A program made the position numbers and the translations under genes. A DNA stretch of 64,000 bases, taken from contig JAFSPZ010000018.1 in assembly GCA_017451225.1 (NCBI GenBank), positions 40,550 to 104,549 of the forward strand, in the 5' to 3' direction. Source of the stretch: Muribaculaceae bacterium (GTDB lineage Bacteria; Bacteroidota; Bacteroidia; Bacteroidales; Muribaculaceae). Positions 42,674 through 50,313 of this stretch are shown piece after piece. The notes beneath the pieces were generated by a model, which was given only the letters and a program-made list of their open reading frames with translations, was not told where the DNA came from and did no database searches. Position 1 is the first letter of the stretch. Each line of letters opens with the position of its first letter.

Positions 42674-43147
42674 CTAACCACCTATTCTACGCCTTACTTC
42701 TATTACAAATTCCCTCAATTGGTCTTCACCCGAGAAAGCAGTGAGCGGAATTGCCAGGAAAGTGTAACCGTTTTTTTTGAAACGCAACACCAGGCAATTG
42801 CTCAGTGCGGTGGTTGAGGCAAAGTCCTCCCACGGAATAATGTGCTCTCGCATTTTCTCGCTGGTGAAATCGAGCTGTAATCCAGCATCGGCTATTGTCA
42901 GCTTCTTTTCAAGTATTGACCATCGTGACTCCTGAGTGAGTGCATAATAATAAAAAACAGGTATCGATATCATTATAATTGCCATCGCAACGATGATGGC
43001 GACGTAGGCAAAGCGAGTGTCAACAGCTATCAATGCCAGACACGCAACTACTGGCAGCAGCAGCAACCACCACCGCCTAGCAAAGAACAGTCGATAGAGT
43101 ATCGACATGTAGGTACTCGAAGATATTAAACATTCCTTGATTACCAC
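42674..43147 (-). CDS. YcxB-like membrane protein
   Basis: 157 residues with two adjacent transmembrane helices (about 22-40 and 44-70, WWLLLLPVVACLALIAV and FAYVAIIVAMAIIMISIPVF) followed by a soluble domain (KLTIADAGLQLDFTSEKMREHIIPWEDFAS, LRFKKNGYTFLAIPLTAFSGEDQL). The order of a helix pair and a small beta domain with a W-DF turn fits the YcxB-like family, of unknown function. It starts 3 bases after the end of the Ntn-hydrolase gene, so the two are an operon. Nothing in the sequence identifies a substrate or partner. Confidence 0.72.
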   Translation of the reverse strand: MVIKECLISSSTYMSILYRLFFARRWWLLLLPVVACLALIAVDTRFAYVAIIVAMAIIMISIPVFYYYALTQESRWSILEKKLTIADAGLQLDFTSEKMREHIIPWEDFASTTALSNCLVLRFKKNGYTFLAIPLTAFSGEDQLREFVIEVRRRIGG

Positions 43148-43150
43148 ACT

Positions 43151-44281
43151 CTATCTTTTATGCATTAACTTCTTTTTAATCGACTCGCGCAGTTCATACT
43201 CACGCTTATACATCTCCATGTTTTTGGGCACGAGTTGCTGGCAATAGCCCGTTCCTTCCTTATTATATAGCTTACTCAGGTTAAGATAATGCTTGCCATT
43301 GCCACGTTCAACGCAGAACACCTCGGCCTGACGGGCACGCACTTTATCACACTGCACGCTATGATTATTGGCACCAGTGCCTTTAAGTACCTCAGGCACA
43401 CCACCAGCCACACCCAATCGAGCGGCAAATGTCTCGGCACAGGGGGGGTATCCCAGTGCTATCCACATCGTAGTCAATGCTGGCGACTCGCCAGGAGTGA
43501 TACCCTCTATCACTATCGACGCTGTGGATATGCGACGCGGAATGAAGTCCTGATCCACTATCCAATCTTCACCGCTGTGAGTGAAGTCCTTGCCCATGAG
43601 GCTGTGATAGAATGTGCGCGAAATCTGCTCAGTGAAAATCCATGGGGAAAAGTCCCCAACAGCGATGTGCTGAGCAAGTAGGTATTTCGCATTTTCATGA
43701 CGCACATAACCCATGCCCTCATCAGTGCGGCCGCTATAAGAGTAGTTGGTGCGAATGAGCACACCGTCGGAGGCATCGGCCAGGTCATATTTTTTATAAG
43801 TGTAATTACCAGTTTCGAAATAGGCGCCATTACCTTGAGCGTCGATTACGCCAAAATTGGCCTCAACGCCCATGGGTTTGGGCAGCCGCTGCAACAATCG
43901 CTCAAAATCATCGACCGTGACGCAGTGCTCCAGCGCAAGCTTCATCACCACTCCCTCCCGATCCATTTCACTCTCAGGCACATCATCATTATTAAGATTA
44001 TAGGAGGCTGTGTTCATAATGGCGAATCCTCTTTCGTTGAATCCTGTCCAAGCAGCTGTGTCAAGCGGATCGGTAGCGTCAAAAATTGCCACAAACTCAT
44101 AGCAGTCGCCATGAGCTTTGACTAGTTCCACGCGATTATCAAGACAACCTGCATCGCGATGTTTCCAAAGCAATGGTCTCCCCGACACTGTTTTACTACC
44201 TGATATTATAGCCGAAGTACAGGGCCAAGCAGCAAGCGCAACCCATACTAAAACTAATGATATTAATGCCTGTTTTTTCAT
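43151..44281 (-). CDS. Exported Ntn-hydrolase (C45/penicillin-acylase-like)
   Basis: 376 residues from MKKQALISLVLVWVALAAW. The upstream frame to 44317 starts before the promoter. The signal peptide ends at about residue 20, immediately before CTSAIISGSKTVSGRPLLWKHRD, so Cys21 would become the N-terminal nucleophile after maturation, the Ntn hallmark. Downstream WTGFNERGFAIMNTASYN and NFGVIDAQGNGAYFETGNY match acyl-transferase/choloylglycine-hydrolase-like folds; the best guess is the C45 (isopenicillin-N acyltransferase) branch. Substrates in this group include acyl-amino acids, bile-salt and penicillin-type amides, and dipeptides. Location: periplasm. Precise activity unknown. Confidence 0.75.
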   Translation of the reverse strand: MKKQALISLVLVWVALAAWPCTSAIISGSKTVSGRPLLWKHRDAGCLDNRVELVKAHGDCYEFVAIFDATDPLDTAAWTGFNERGFAIMNTASYNLNNDDVPESEMDREGVVMKLALEHCVTVDDFERLLQRLPKPMGVEANFGVIDAQGNGAYFETGNYTYKKYDLADASDGVLIRTNYSYSGRTDEGMGYVRHENAKYLLAQHIAVGDFSPWIFTEQISRTFYHSLMGKDFTHSGEDWIVDQDFIPRRISTASIVIEGITPGESPALTTMWIALGYPPCAETFAARLGVAGGVPEVLKGTGANNHSVQCDKVRARQAEVFCVERGNGKHYLNLSKLYNKEGTGYCQQLVPKNMEMYKREYELRESIKKKLMHKR

Positions 44282-44303
44282 GATTTCGTTGATTTTATAG
44301 CTC

Positions 44304-44335
44304 CAAAGGTAATACAAAAATGCTTTGCAGACAAA
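44304..44335 (-). promoter_or_regulatory. Promoter of the Ntn-hydrolase/YcxB-like operon
   Basis: Minus strand: TTTG (44332-44335), 20 bases, TACCTTTG (44304-44311); leader about 15 bases. It decides the start at 44281. Confidence 0.8.
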
Positions 44336-44339
44336 AAAA

Positions 44340-44370
44340 TTTGCTATTTAAAATAAAATTACTACCTTTG
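44340..44370 (+). promoter_or_regulatory. Promoter of rho
   Basis: TTTG (44340-44343), 19 bases, TACCTTTG (44363-44370). Predicted start near 44376, leaving an unusually long leader of about 240 bases before the rho ATG. Confidence 0.82.
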
Positions 44371-44380
44371 CATTGTTTTT

Positions 44381-44615
44381 AAGCACACAGCAAGCTAAAA
44401 TCAACAAAATTTCACTTAAGAAACAATCCCTTTGTGTGCTTTTATTCCACTTTAAAATTATATTCTATTTTATCTCGATAATCTTTTTCACCGAGTAATG
44501 CAGCGCCGCAAAACGTGCTTTCATGCATGTTGCAGCCCTTGAGTAAATGATGTAAATGATGTAATTGCTGCATGCACGTGTTGAAAATTCTACGATTATT
44601 ATTTTTTCTAAGCTT
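44381..44615 (+). promoter_or_regulatory. Long rho leader with attenuator-like stem and possible leader peptide
   Basis: In the approximately 240-base leader, AAGCACACA (44381-44389) pairs perfectly with TGTGTGCTT (44433-44441), followed by TTATTCC, an attenuator-like layout. Further on, ACGTGC/GCACGT and TGCAGC/GCTGCA (44513-44580) can form a second structure. A 14-codon frame (44498-44542, MQRRKTCFHACCSP) could be a leader peptide but has no independent support. Rho autoregulates through its leader in other bacteria; here that is inference. Confidence 0.45.
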
Positions 44616-46862
44616 ATGTATACTCTTGAACAACTCAGTTCTATGAACGAAGCCGAATTGAAAGATTTGGCAAAATCTATGGGTTTGAAAAAGGTTAACA
44701 GTGCAAGCAAAGACGACCTGGTTTATCAAATTATTGACCAGCAGGCTATAGATGCCGCCAGCAACGCACCTGAACAGCCAAAACGTCGCCGCAGCCGTAC
44801 CAAGAAAGAAACCAATGCGACTGCCGAGACAAAAAAGCCTGAAACCCAAAAGACCAGAAAAACAAAAGAAAAAAATGACGACAGCAAAGCTGTAAAAGAA
44901 ACTGCCGAAGCCAAAGAGTCGAAAAAAGCAAAAAAGACTGAGGCTGAGCCCGAAGTAGTGAAGCCTGAAGAAGAGGAAACTCCCAAGAAAAAGCGCGGAC
45001 GTCCACGCAAGAGCGAGCAAAAATCTATTCCTCAGCAAGAACAACTGCCCGGGCTTGAGGTTCCTGTGGCCGAAGCATCGACCCAACCAACTGAGGAAGA
45101 TAATGCCGCCAAGGCCGATACACCTGTTAAACGTGCACGCCGCGAACGCATAGAGCGCAACATAGTCATCGGCGAAGAGTCAGTTCCTAAGGCTCAACCC
45201 GAAAACAATGACGAGCATCCTTCTCCCCAATTCATAGAAGACTCTCAAAACAGCGAAAACAACTATACCGAACCAGAGCCCATACAGGAACCTATTGAAG
45301 ATATGCCAGTTGACGGCTACCTCGACCCTGAGGAGGAATACTTCATCCCCGAGGAGGAAATGATAGAGCAGCAAGAGCCTTCACGTTTCGATCCCAACCA
45401 GGACGATTTCATGAGTCTCTTCAATACCAATCCCAATGCTACAATTGGAAAGAAACAGAAACGTGGATCTGCCGACAACCAGAACGAGGGCGGTAATTTC
45501 TTTGGCAACGGCCCAATGACTTTCAAGCCTCGCACGCCAGCCGAACGAGAGGAAGCTGCCCGCCGTGCCGAAGAACAACGTCGCATTGCTGCCGAAGAGG
45601 CTGCCAAGGCTCCTATTATCATACAAGAGCCAAAGGCTGAAAAAGAACAACAGCCCAACAAGCAACAAAAGAAAAAGAAAGGCAAAAACCAACAGGGGCA
45701 ACAGCCTGCATCGGCTCTCCCATATTCGGAGGTGACTTACAACTTCGATGGAATCCTCAATGGAATGGGAGTTCTCGAGGTGATGCCCGACGGCTATGGT
45801 TTCTTGCGTTCGAGCGACTACAACTACCTCACGTCACCCGATGACATATATGTACCCCAAGCTCAAATCAAGAATCTGGGTCTCAAGACCGGCGATGTAG
45901 TGGAATGTACCATCCGTCCTCCAAAAGAAGGCGAAAAGTACTTCCCACTGGTAGACGTGCGACTCATTAACGGCCGCACTCCCGAGTTTGTTCGCGACCG
46001 CATCCCGTTTGAGCATCTTGTACCACTCTTTCCTAACGAAAAGTTTGACCTGGTGAACCACAGCCATCCTAACATTTCTACACGCATCGTGGATATGTTC
46101 TCACCCATTGGCAAAGGACAACGTGGTCTCATTGTGGCTCCTCCCAAGACTGGTAAGACTGTACTTCTCAAAGATATCGCTAATTCCATTTCGGAGAACC
46201 ATCCCGACACCTACATGATAATCCTACTCATTGATGAGCGTCCCGAAGAGGTTACCGATATGGCTCGCAGCGTTAATGCCGAGGTTATTGCTTCTACCTT
46301 CGACGAGCCCGCCGACCGCCACGTGAAGATTGCCGACCTGGTTCTACAGAAGGCTAAACGCATGGTGGAATGTGGTCACGACGTAGTAATTCTGCTAGAT
46401 TCTATCACCCGTCTAGCTCGAGCCTACAACACCATTGCGCCAGCCAGTGGTAAGATTTTGAGTGGTGGTGTCGATGCCAACGCTCTTCAGCGACCCAAAC
46501 GATTCTTCGGTGCTGCCCGCAACATTGAGAATGGTGGCAGTCTCACCATCATCGCTACTGCTCTCATCGAGACCGGTTCTAAGATGGACGAGGTTATTTT
46601 CGAGGAGTTCAAGGGCACCGGCAACATGGAGTTGCAGCTCGACCGCAAGCTCAGCAACAAGCGCGTGTTCCCAGCAGTCGACATCATGGCATCGAGCACT
46701 CGTCGCGACGACTTGCTGCTAAAGCAGGACACTCTCAACCGCATGTGGATATTGCGCCGATTCTTGAGCGACCGCAACTCTATCGAAGCGATGGAGTTCA
46801 TCAAAGAGCGCATGGAGCGCACTCGCAGCAACGAGGAGTTACTGCTCACAATGAACGACTAA
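44616..46862 (+). CDS. rho: Transcription termination factor Rho with long disordered insert
   Basis: 748 residues from [20 protein letters not shown]; an upstream frame to 44565 has no family N-terminus. Residues 1-45 are the Rho_N helical domain. Residues about 46-365 are a low-complexity, disordered insert rich in Glu, Lys, Pro and Gln with an AT-hook-like KKKRGRPRK near 124-132. The cold-shock RNA-binding domain ([11 protein letters not shown]) and the RecA-type ATPase follow: APPKTGKT (Walker A), [19 protein letters not shown] and the Q/R loops [14 protein letters not shown]. coli Rho is 419 residues. In Bacteroides thetaiotaomicron the corresponding disordered region has been reported to drive phase separation and gut fitness. 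Core function is certain; insert role here is inference. Confidence 0.96.
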   Translation: MYTLEQLSSMNEAELKDLAKSMGLKKVNSASKDDLVYQIIDQQAIDAASNAPEQPKRRRSRTKKETNATAETKKPETQKTRKTKEKNDDSKAVKETAEAKESKKAKKTEAEPEVVKPEEEETPKKKRGRPRKSEQKSIPQQEQLPGLEVPVAEASTQPTEEDNAAKADTPVKRARRERIERNIVIGEESVPKAQPENNDEHPSPQFIEDSQNSENNYTEPEPIQEPIEDMPVDGYLDPEEEYFIPEEEMIEQQEPSRFDPNQDDFMSLFNTNPNATIGKKQKRGSADNQNEGGNFFGNGPMTFKPRTPAEREEAARRAEEQRRIAAEEAAKAPIIIQEPKAEKEQQPNKQQKKKKGKNQQGQQPASALPYSEVTYNFDGILNGMGVLEVMPDGYGFLRSSDYNYLTSPDDIYVPQAQIKNLGLKTGDVVECTIRPPKEGEKYFPLVDVRLINGRTPEFVRDRIPFEHLVPLFPNEKFDLVNHSHPNISTRIVDMFSPIGKGQRGLIVAPPKTGKTVLLKDIANSISENHPDTYMIILLIDERPEEVTDMARSVNAEVIASTFDEPADRHVKIADLVLQKAKRMVECGHDVVILLDSITRLARAYNTIAPASGKILSGGVDANALQRPKRFFGAARNIENGGSLTIIATALIETGSKMDEVIFEEFKGTGNMELQLDRKLSNKRVFPAVDIMASSTRRDDLLLKQDTLNRMWILRRFLSDRNSIEAMEFIKERMERTRSNEELLLTMND

Positions 46863-46887
46863 CGACAGTGTTACACAACAAAAAAAT

Positions 46888-46921
46888 AGCAGCCCCCATA
46901 ATTGTGGAGGCTGCTTTTATT
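46888..46921. terminator. Bidirectional terminator after rho
   Basis: AGCAGCC (46888-46894) pairs with GGCTGCT (46909-46915), with an inner CCA/TGG pairing, then TTTTATT. Preceded by an A-rich run; serves rho and the leftward PAS gene. Confidence 0.85.
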
Positions 46922-46954
46922 CATTTAACCCTTAAAAGGAAAATTCCAATTCTA

Positions 46955-47296
46955 CTATTTTTTATCGCGGTCGTAGTGCGGCATGTCGTTAGGTATCACC
47001 ATCGAAATTTCGACCATGCCTGCAACTTTGCCATCAACTCGCCAAGGGGTTTGGTAAATCATTTTGCGCTGGCCATTTTTAGTGATGGTGTAGGCATTGA
47101 TTGTGTCGCTCTCCATCATGTGGCGAATCATTGCCTGAGAACGTTCTTTATGACAAGGAAAGAGGTTCTGCCCCACCATTGACTTACCGTCTTTGTTGAA
47201 TGTCTCTCTCGATTTCTCGTTCATGTAAATAACTGTTCCTTCGGTGTCACACACCGTCACTGCACAATGCAGTCCTTCGGCCCAATCTAGTTCCAT
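46955..47296 (-). CDS. Stand-alone PAS domain protein
   Basis: A 113-residue protein consisting of a single PAS fold and short tails: AVTVCDTEGTVIYMNEKSRETF is the N-terminal cap and strand region, SMVGQNLFPCHKERSQAMIRHMM the central helix, and TITKNGQRKMIYQTPWRVDG with MVEISMVIP the last strands. There is no kinase, helix-turn-helix or cyclase domain. The cysteine in LFPCH and the two cysteines in the core might bind a metal or haem. It follows the secreted amidotransferase gene by 6 bases, so the two are co-transcribed. Ligand and output are unknown. Confidence 0.8.
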   Translation of the reverse strand: MELDWAEGLHCAVTVCDTEGTVIYMNEKSRETFNKDGKSMVGQNLFPCHKERSQAMIRHMMESDTINAYTITKNGQRKMIYQTPWRVDGKVAGMVEISMVIPNDMPHYDRDKK

Positions 47297-47302
47297 AGCT
47301 TG

Positions 47303-48271
47303 TTAGTTTTTATGTTTGTTTATACAATAATTAATCAATTCTCTAAAGTAGTTCACGCCCTCATAGAGCTGCATGAATTGATCGGCGTCGGGGTCTTCAC
47401 ACAAGTTTTTGCGCACAGCTTCTTCAGGATGAAACTGAACTCCCAGGGCAAAGCCCTTGTCCTTGCGTTCAACAGCCTCTATTATATCCACACCTTGAGA
47501 GTGAGTAATGCCAGTAACCTTCAGTTGGGTTCCGTCTATCGAGCTCACCACCTGATGATGCCATGAGGGCACATTCTTGATAGTGTCGCTCTTGGCTATT
47601 GCATAAAGACGGGAGTTATGGTCAGTAACAAGTACGTCATGAGGTGTGTAATGACGATTGCCATTCTCGTCACGCAGCGAGCGATGCAAGTTGTCATAGT
47701 CAACGCCATTAGCACGGTAATAGGTCCCCAAATCTTGAATCATTGAAGCACCCGAGACCACCGAGAGCATCTGCATGCCGCGGCACAGCCCCATCACTGG
47801 TATGTCATGATCCAGACAATAGGCCATGGTGAGATATTCCGATACATCGCGAGTAGCGTCACATGTTTCGCCCCCCCAAGATTCAGGAACTCGAAACAAC
47901 GTAGAACTTATGTCGCCGCCACCCAAGAACACCACTGCATCAACACCCTCCAGCACCTGTGCTGCATTAGTGTCATGCCATGAGGAAAGTTTCACCCTCT
48001 CGGCATATTCTGAAAGCAGAACCCCATTACTATCAACATAATTATTATTTAGCAATAAACTGTCATAATCCCACCCCACAGGGCGCACTTGTTCTAGCAG
48101 CACAGCTCCTCCACCAGCTAGTTCTATAGACCTTACCACTCTATCATTAGCTTTGGGATTAGGTTGCCAAGCAAGCCCCACTCTTACCATTTGAGCGGTA
48201 ATCATTCCCGGTGCCAGACAAATTAGCAGCAGAGTCAATAACAGATAATATTTAATGTTTCTTGCCTTCAC
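47303..48271 (-). CDS. Exported class I glutamine-amidotransferase-like hydrolase (peptidase C26)
   Basis: 322 residues from a GTG at 48271; the longer frame to 48334 starts at or before the likely promoter (TATCTTCG at 48292-48299 on the minus strand). Residues 1-26 are a signal peptide ending near APGMITAQ. The catalytic triad is visible: GLCRGMQMLS (Cys), and VQFHPEEA (His and Glu), with GGGDISSTLF in the oxyanion region. This matches gamma-glutamyl hydrolase/PuuD-like C26 enzymes that cleave gamma-glutamyl bonds. Export to the periplasm suggests a scavenging role, for example on folate polyglutamates or gamma-glutamyl peptides. The PAS gene follows by 6 bases. Confidence 0.82.
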   Translation of the reverse strand: MKARNIKYYLLLTLLLICLAPGMITAQMVRVGLAWQPNPKANDRVVRSIELAGGGAVLLEQVRPVGWDYDSLLLNNNYVDSNGVLLSEYAERVKLSSWHDTNAAQVLEGVDAVVFLGGGDISSTLFRVPESWGGETCDATRDVSEYLTMAYCLDHDIPVMGLCRGMQMLSVVSGASMIQDLGTYYRANGVDYDNLHRSLRDENGNRHYTPHDVLVTDHNSRLYAIAKSDTIKNVPSWHHQVVSSIDGTQLKVTGITHSQGVDIIEAVERKDKGFALGVQFHPEEAVRKNLCEDPDADQFMQLYEGVNYFRELINYCINKHKN

Positions 48272-48342
48272 AATTCTCAAGTTTATTGTGCGAAGATAAT
48301 CATTTTTGACAAAAATATTACAATTTGTAATCAATTATTTTT

Positions 48343-48350
48343 TATATTTG
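48343..48350 (+). promoter_or_regulatory. -7 element of the PKD surface protein gene
   Basis: TATATTTG, about 57 bases before the ATG at 48407. A TTTG is present 15 bases upstream, shorter than normal spacing. Confidence 0.45.
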
Positions 48351-48406
48351 CACAATAATCATTATTTGATGAATAAATATTTACAAACCAATCAATATTA
48401 CTGCGT

Positions 48407-50236
48407 ATGAAAAAAATTACTCTTTTACTCTTGAGCGTGGCTCTATTGAGCTTGAGCACCAATGCGCAAGATCTGGCAGCAGCATTTGGCGCCAGTGAGG
48501 CCATGGTGCCCTATTATGAAATGGGATGGGACAGTCAGGATGAGTTCAATACCTGGACCTATACTAGCACAAGTTCATCAACATGGATGATTGGCAATTT
48601 GAGTCAACCATTCTCAACTATCGACAGCAACAGCACGTCGTCAATGATTCTCAACTATGCCAATGGACAAAACGAGGTGGCAACTTCTCCTGCCATCGAT
48701 ATTCTTGAGAACAGCCAGCTTGAGTTCTATTGCTATGCCAGCGGCATCTATCTCTATTTTGGAGCTTGGAAGCTTTATGCCATCGTTGACGGCTCTTCTA
48801 CACTGCTAATCGACCAGTTCATCTGGGCACAGGAAAATGCCTACGAGGGTCCTAGCTGGGAGAAATTCACTATTGATCTCTCCAGCTATGCAGGCAAGAG
48901 TGTACAATTCAAGTTTATATATGAAGGCGACTACGGCGAGGATGAGGCCATTGACGGTTTCAAAATCAAGCAAGCCGCCACTGGCGACGACGCTACAATC
49001 AACATCAAAGAGGGCGAAAGCGTTCACTTCATGGATGCCAGCACTGGCAACGTCACTTCTTGGAACTGGACCTTCGAGGGCGGCAGCCCTGCTACCAGCA
49101 CCGAACAGAATCCTGTAATAACCTACAACAAGGCTGGCTCCTATGCAGTAACTCTCACCGTGGGCGACGGTAACACTACTTCGACCACTACTCGCGAGGC
49201 CTATGTCAATGTTGAAGGCGAAGCACCTCATGCAAACATCGGCCTCCCCGATGGCGCTTACCTGTCGCCATGGGCAATGATGTTTGTCCCTGTTAATATT
49301 CCTCTCACTTTCAAGGATGCTTCAACAGGCAATCCCTATCAATGGGCTTGGACTTTCCAGGGCACCGACATTACTACCAGCAATGAGCAGAACCCAACCG
49401 TAACCTACATTCAAGAGGGCAGCTACGGCATCAAGCTCGAGGTGATCAACGACATGGGCAGCAACGTCTTCGAGACAGTAAACACAGCCATTCAGGCTGG
49501 TGGAGAACAGGAAATATGGAACATCGCACCCGAAGAGACTGTCGACCTAAGCATGATGGAGATGGGATGGTATGGCAACTATGCCGGAACAAACTGGCTT
49601 GGAATGGGTGAGTTTGCCGAGCATTTCGATGCTCCACTCGCCGATGCTACCATCAGCAAGGTCAACATCTATTTTGGTAAGACAACAGCCACTTCAACCG
49701 ATGCCGACATCGTAGTGAAAATTGCTGCAGCTGGCAACGATGGCATGCCAGGAGAAGTGTTGGGAGAAACAAGCCTTAAGGCGAGCCAACTTGCCTTCGA
49801 TCCAACTACTGTCAACGCCACCGAGTTTGTCTTCGACAATCCCGTTGAGATTAAAGCTGGCACAGAGTTTTTTGCTGTGGTTGGTCCATTCCCCAATGTC
49901 AATGGTGACGACATAGCAATCCTCCTTGTGCGCCGTGCCGTGGGTGAGAAATGCACTGCCTACCATTTTGTCTATGACGAGGATGAAAACCACAACTACC
50001 TCGAGACCGGCACTTGGTACCAAAACGTTGACGACCCCATTTCGATGACAATCGCGCCACTTCTCAAGTATGATGAAACGACAGCTATCAGCACCACCAA
50101 CATCAACAAGCAAGTGGTATCACACACCTATTATAACATAGCAGGTGTAGCTAGCGACAAGCCTTTCCATGGCATCAACATTGTGGTGACCCATTACAAC
50201 GACGGCACACAAACTGCCACCAAGATTATTCGTTAA
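48407..50236 (+). CDS. Secreted PKD-domain protein with sorting-domain-like C-terminus
   Basis: 609 residues. Signal peptide MKKITLLLLSVALLSLSTNAQ. Residues 30-195 resemble a choice-of-anchor J/MAM-like jelly roll (EVATSPAIDILENSQLEFYCYA, SVQFKFIYEGDYGEDEAIDGFKI). Two PKD domains follow, at about 197-272 (MDASTGNVTSWNWTFEGG, VTLTVGD) and 285-365 (FKDASTGNPYQWAWTFQG). Residues 370-555 are a further beta domain, and the last 55 residues end in GINIVVTHYNDGTQTATKIIR (21 residues, last 20 conserved), like the tail of the protein at 30.4 kb. It is probably a surface adhesin or glycan/peptide-binding protein exported by a type IX-like route. Confidence 0.82.
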   Translation: MKKITLLLLSVALLSLSTNAQDLAAAFGASEAMVPYYEMGWDSQDEFNTWTYTSTSSSTWMIGNLSQPFSTIDSNSTSSMILNYANGQNEVATSPAIDILENSQLEFYCYASGIYLYFGAWKLYAIVDGSSTLLIDQFIWAQENAYEGPSWEKFTIDLSSYAGKSVQFKFIYEGDYGEDEAIDGFKIKQAATGDDATINIKEGESVHFMDASTGNVTSWNWTFEGGSPATSTEQNPVITYNKAGSYAVTLTVGDGNTTSTTTREAYVNVEGEAPHANIGLPDGAYLSPWAMMFVPVNIPLTFKDASTGNPYQWAWTFQGTDITTSNEQNPTVTYIQEGSYGIKLEVINDMGSNVFETVNTAIQAGGEQEIWNIAPEETVDLSMMEMGWYGNYAGTNWLGMGEFAEHFDAPLADATISKVNIYFGKTTATSTDADIVVKIAAAGNDGMPGEVLGETSLKASQLAFDPTTVNATEFVFDNPVEIKAGTEFFAVVGPFPNVNGDDIAILLVRRAVGEKCTAYHFVYDEDENHNYLETGTWYQNVDDPISMTIAPLLKYDETTAISTTNINKQVVSHTYYNIAGVASDKPFHGINIVVTHYNDGTQTATKIIR

Positions 50237-50262
50237 CAACCACAAAGTTTTCACCATATAAA

Positions 50263-50294
50263 CGTGGGGGCGTCAAAAAAATGACGCCCCCACG
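50263..50294. terminator. Bidirectional terminator after the PKD gene
   Basis: Perfect stem CGTGGGGGCGTCA (50263-50275), A-rich loop, TGACGCCCCCACG (50282-50294), between convergent genes. Confidence 0.88.
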
Positions 50295-50313
50295 CTTTAT
50301 CTAACAGCAAGTT

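Noticed and set aside
44442-45086. Minus-strand frames opposite the rho N-terminal insert
   Set aside because: Generated by the low-complexity Glu/Lys codons of the insert; they encode improbable Phe/Leu-rich peptides.
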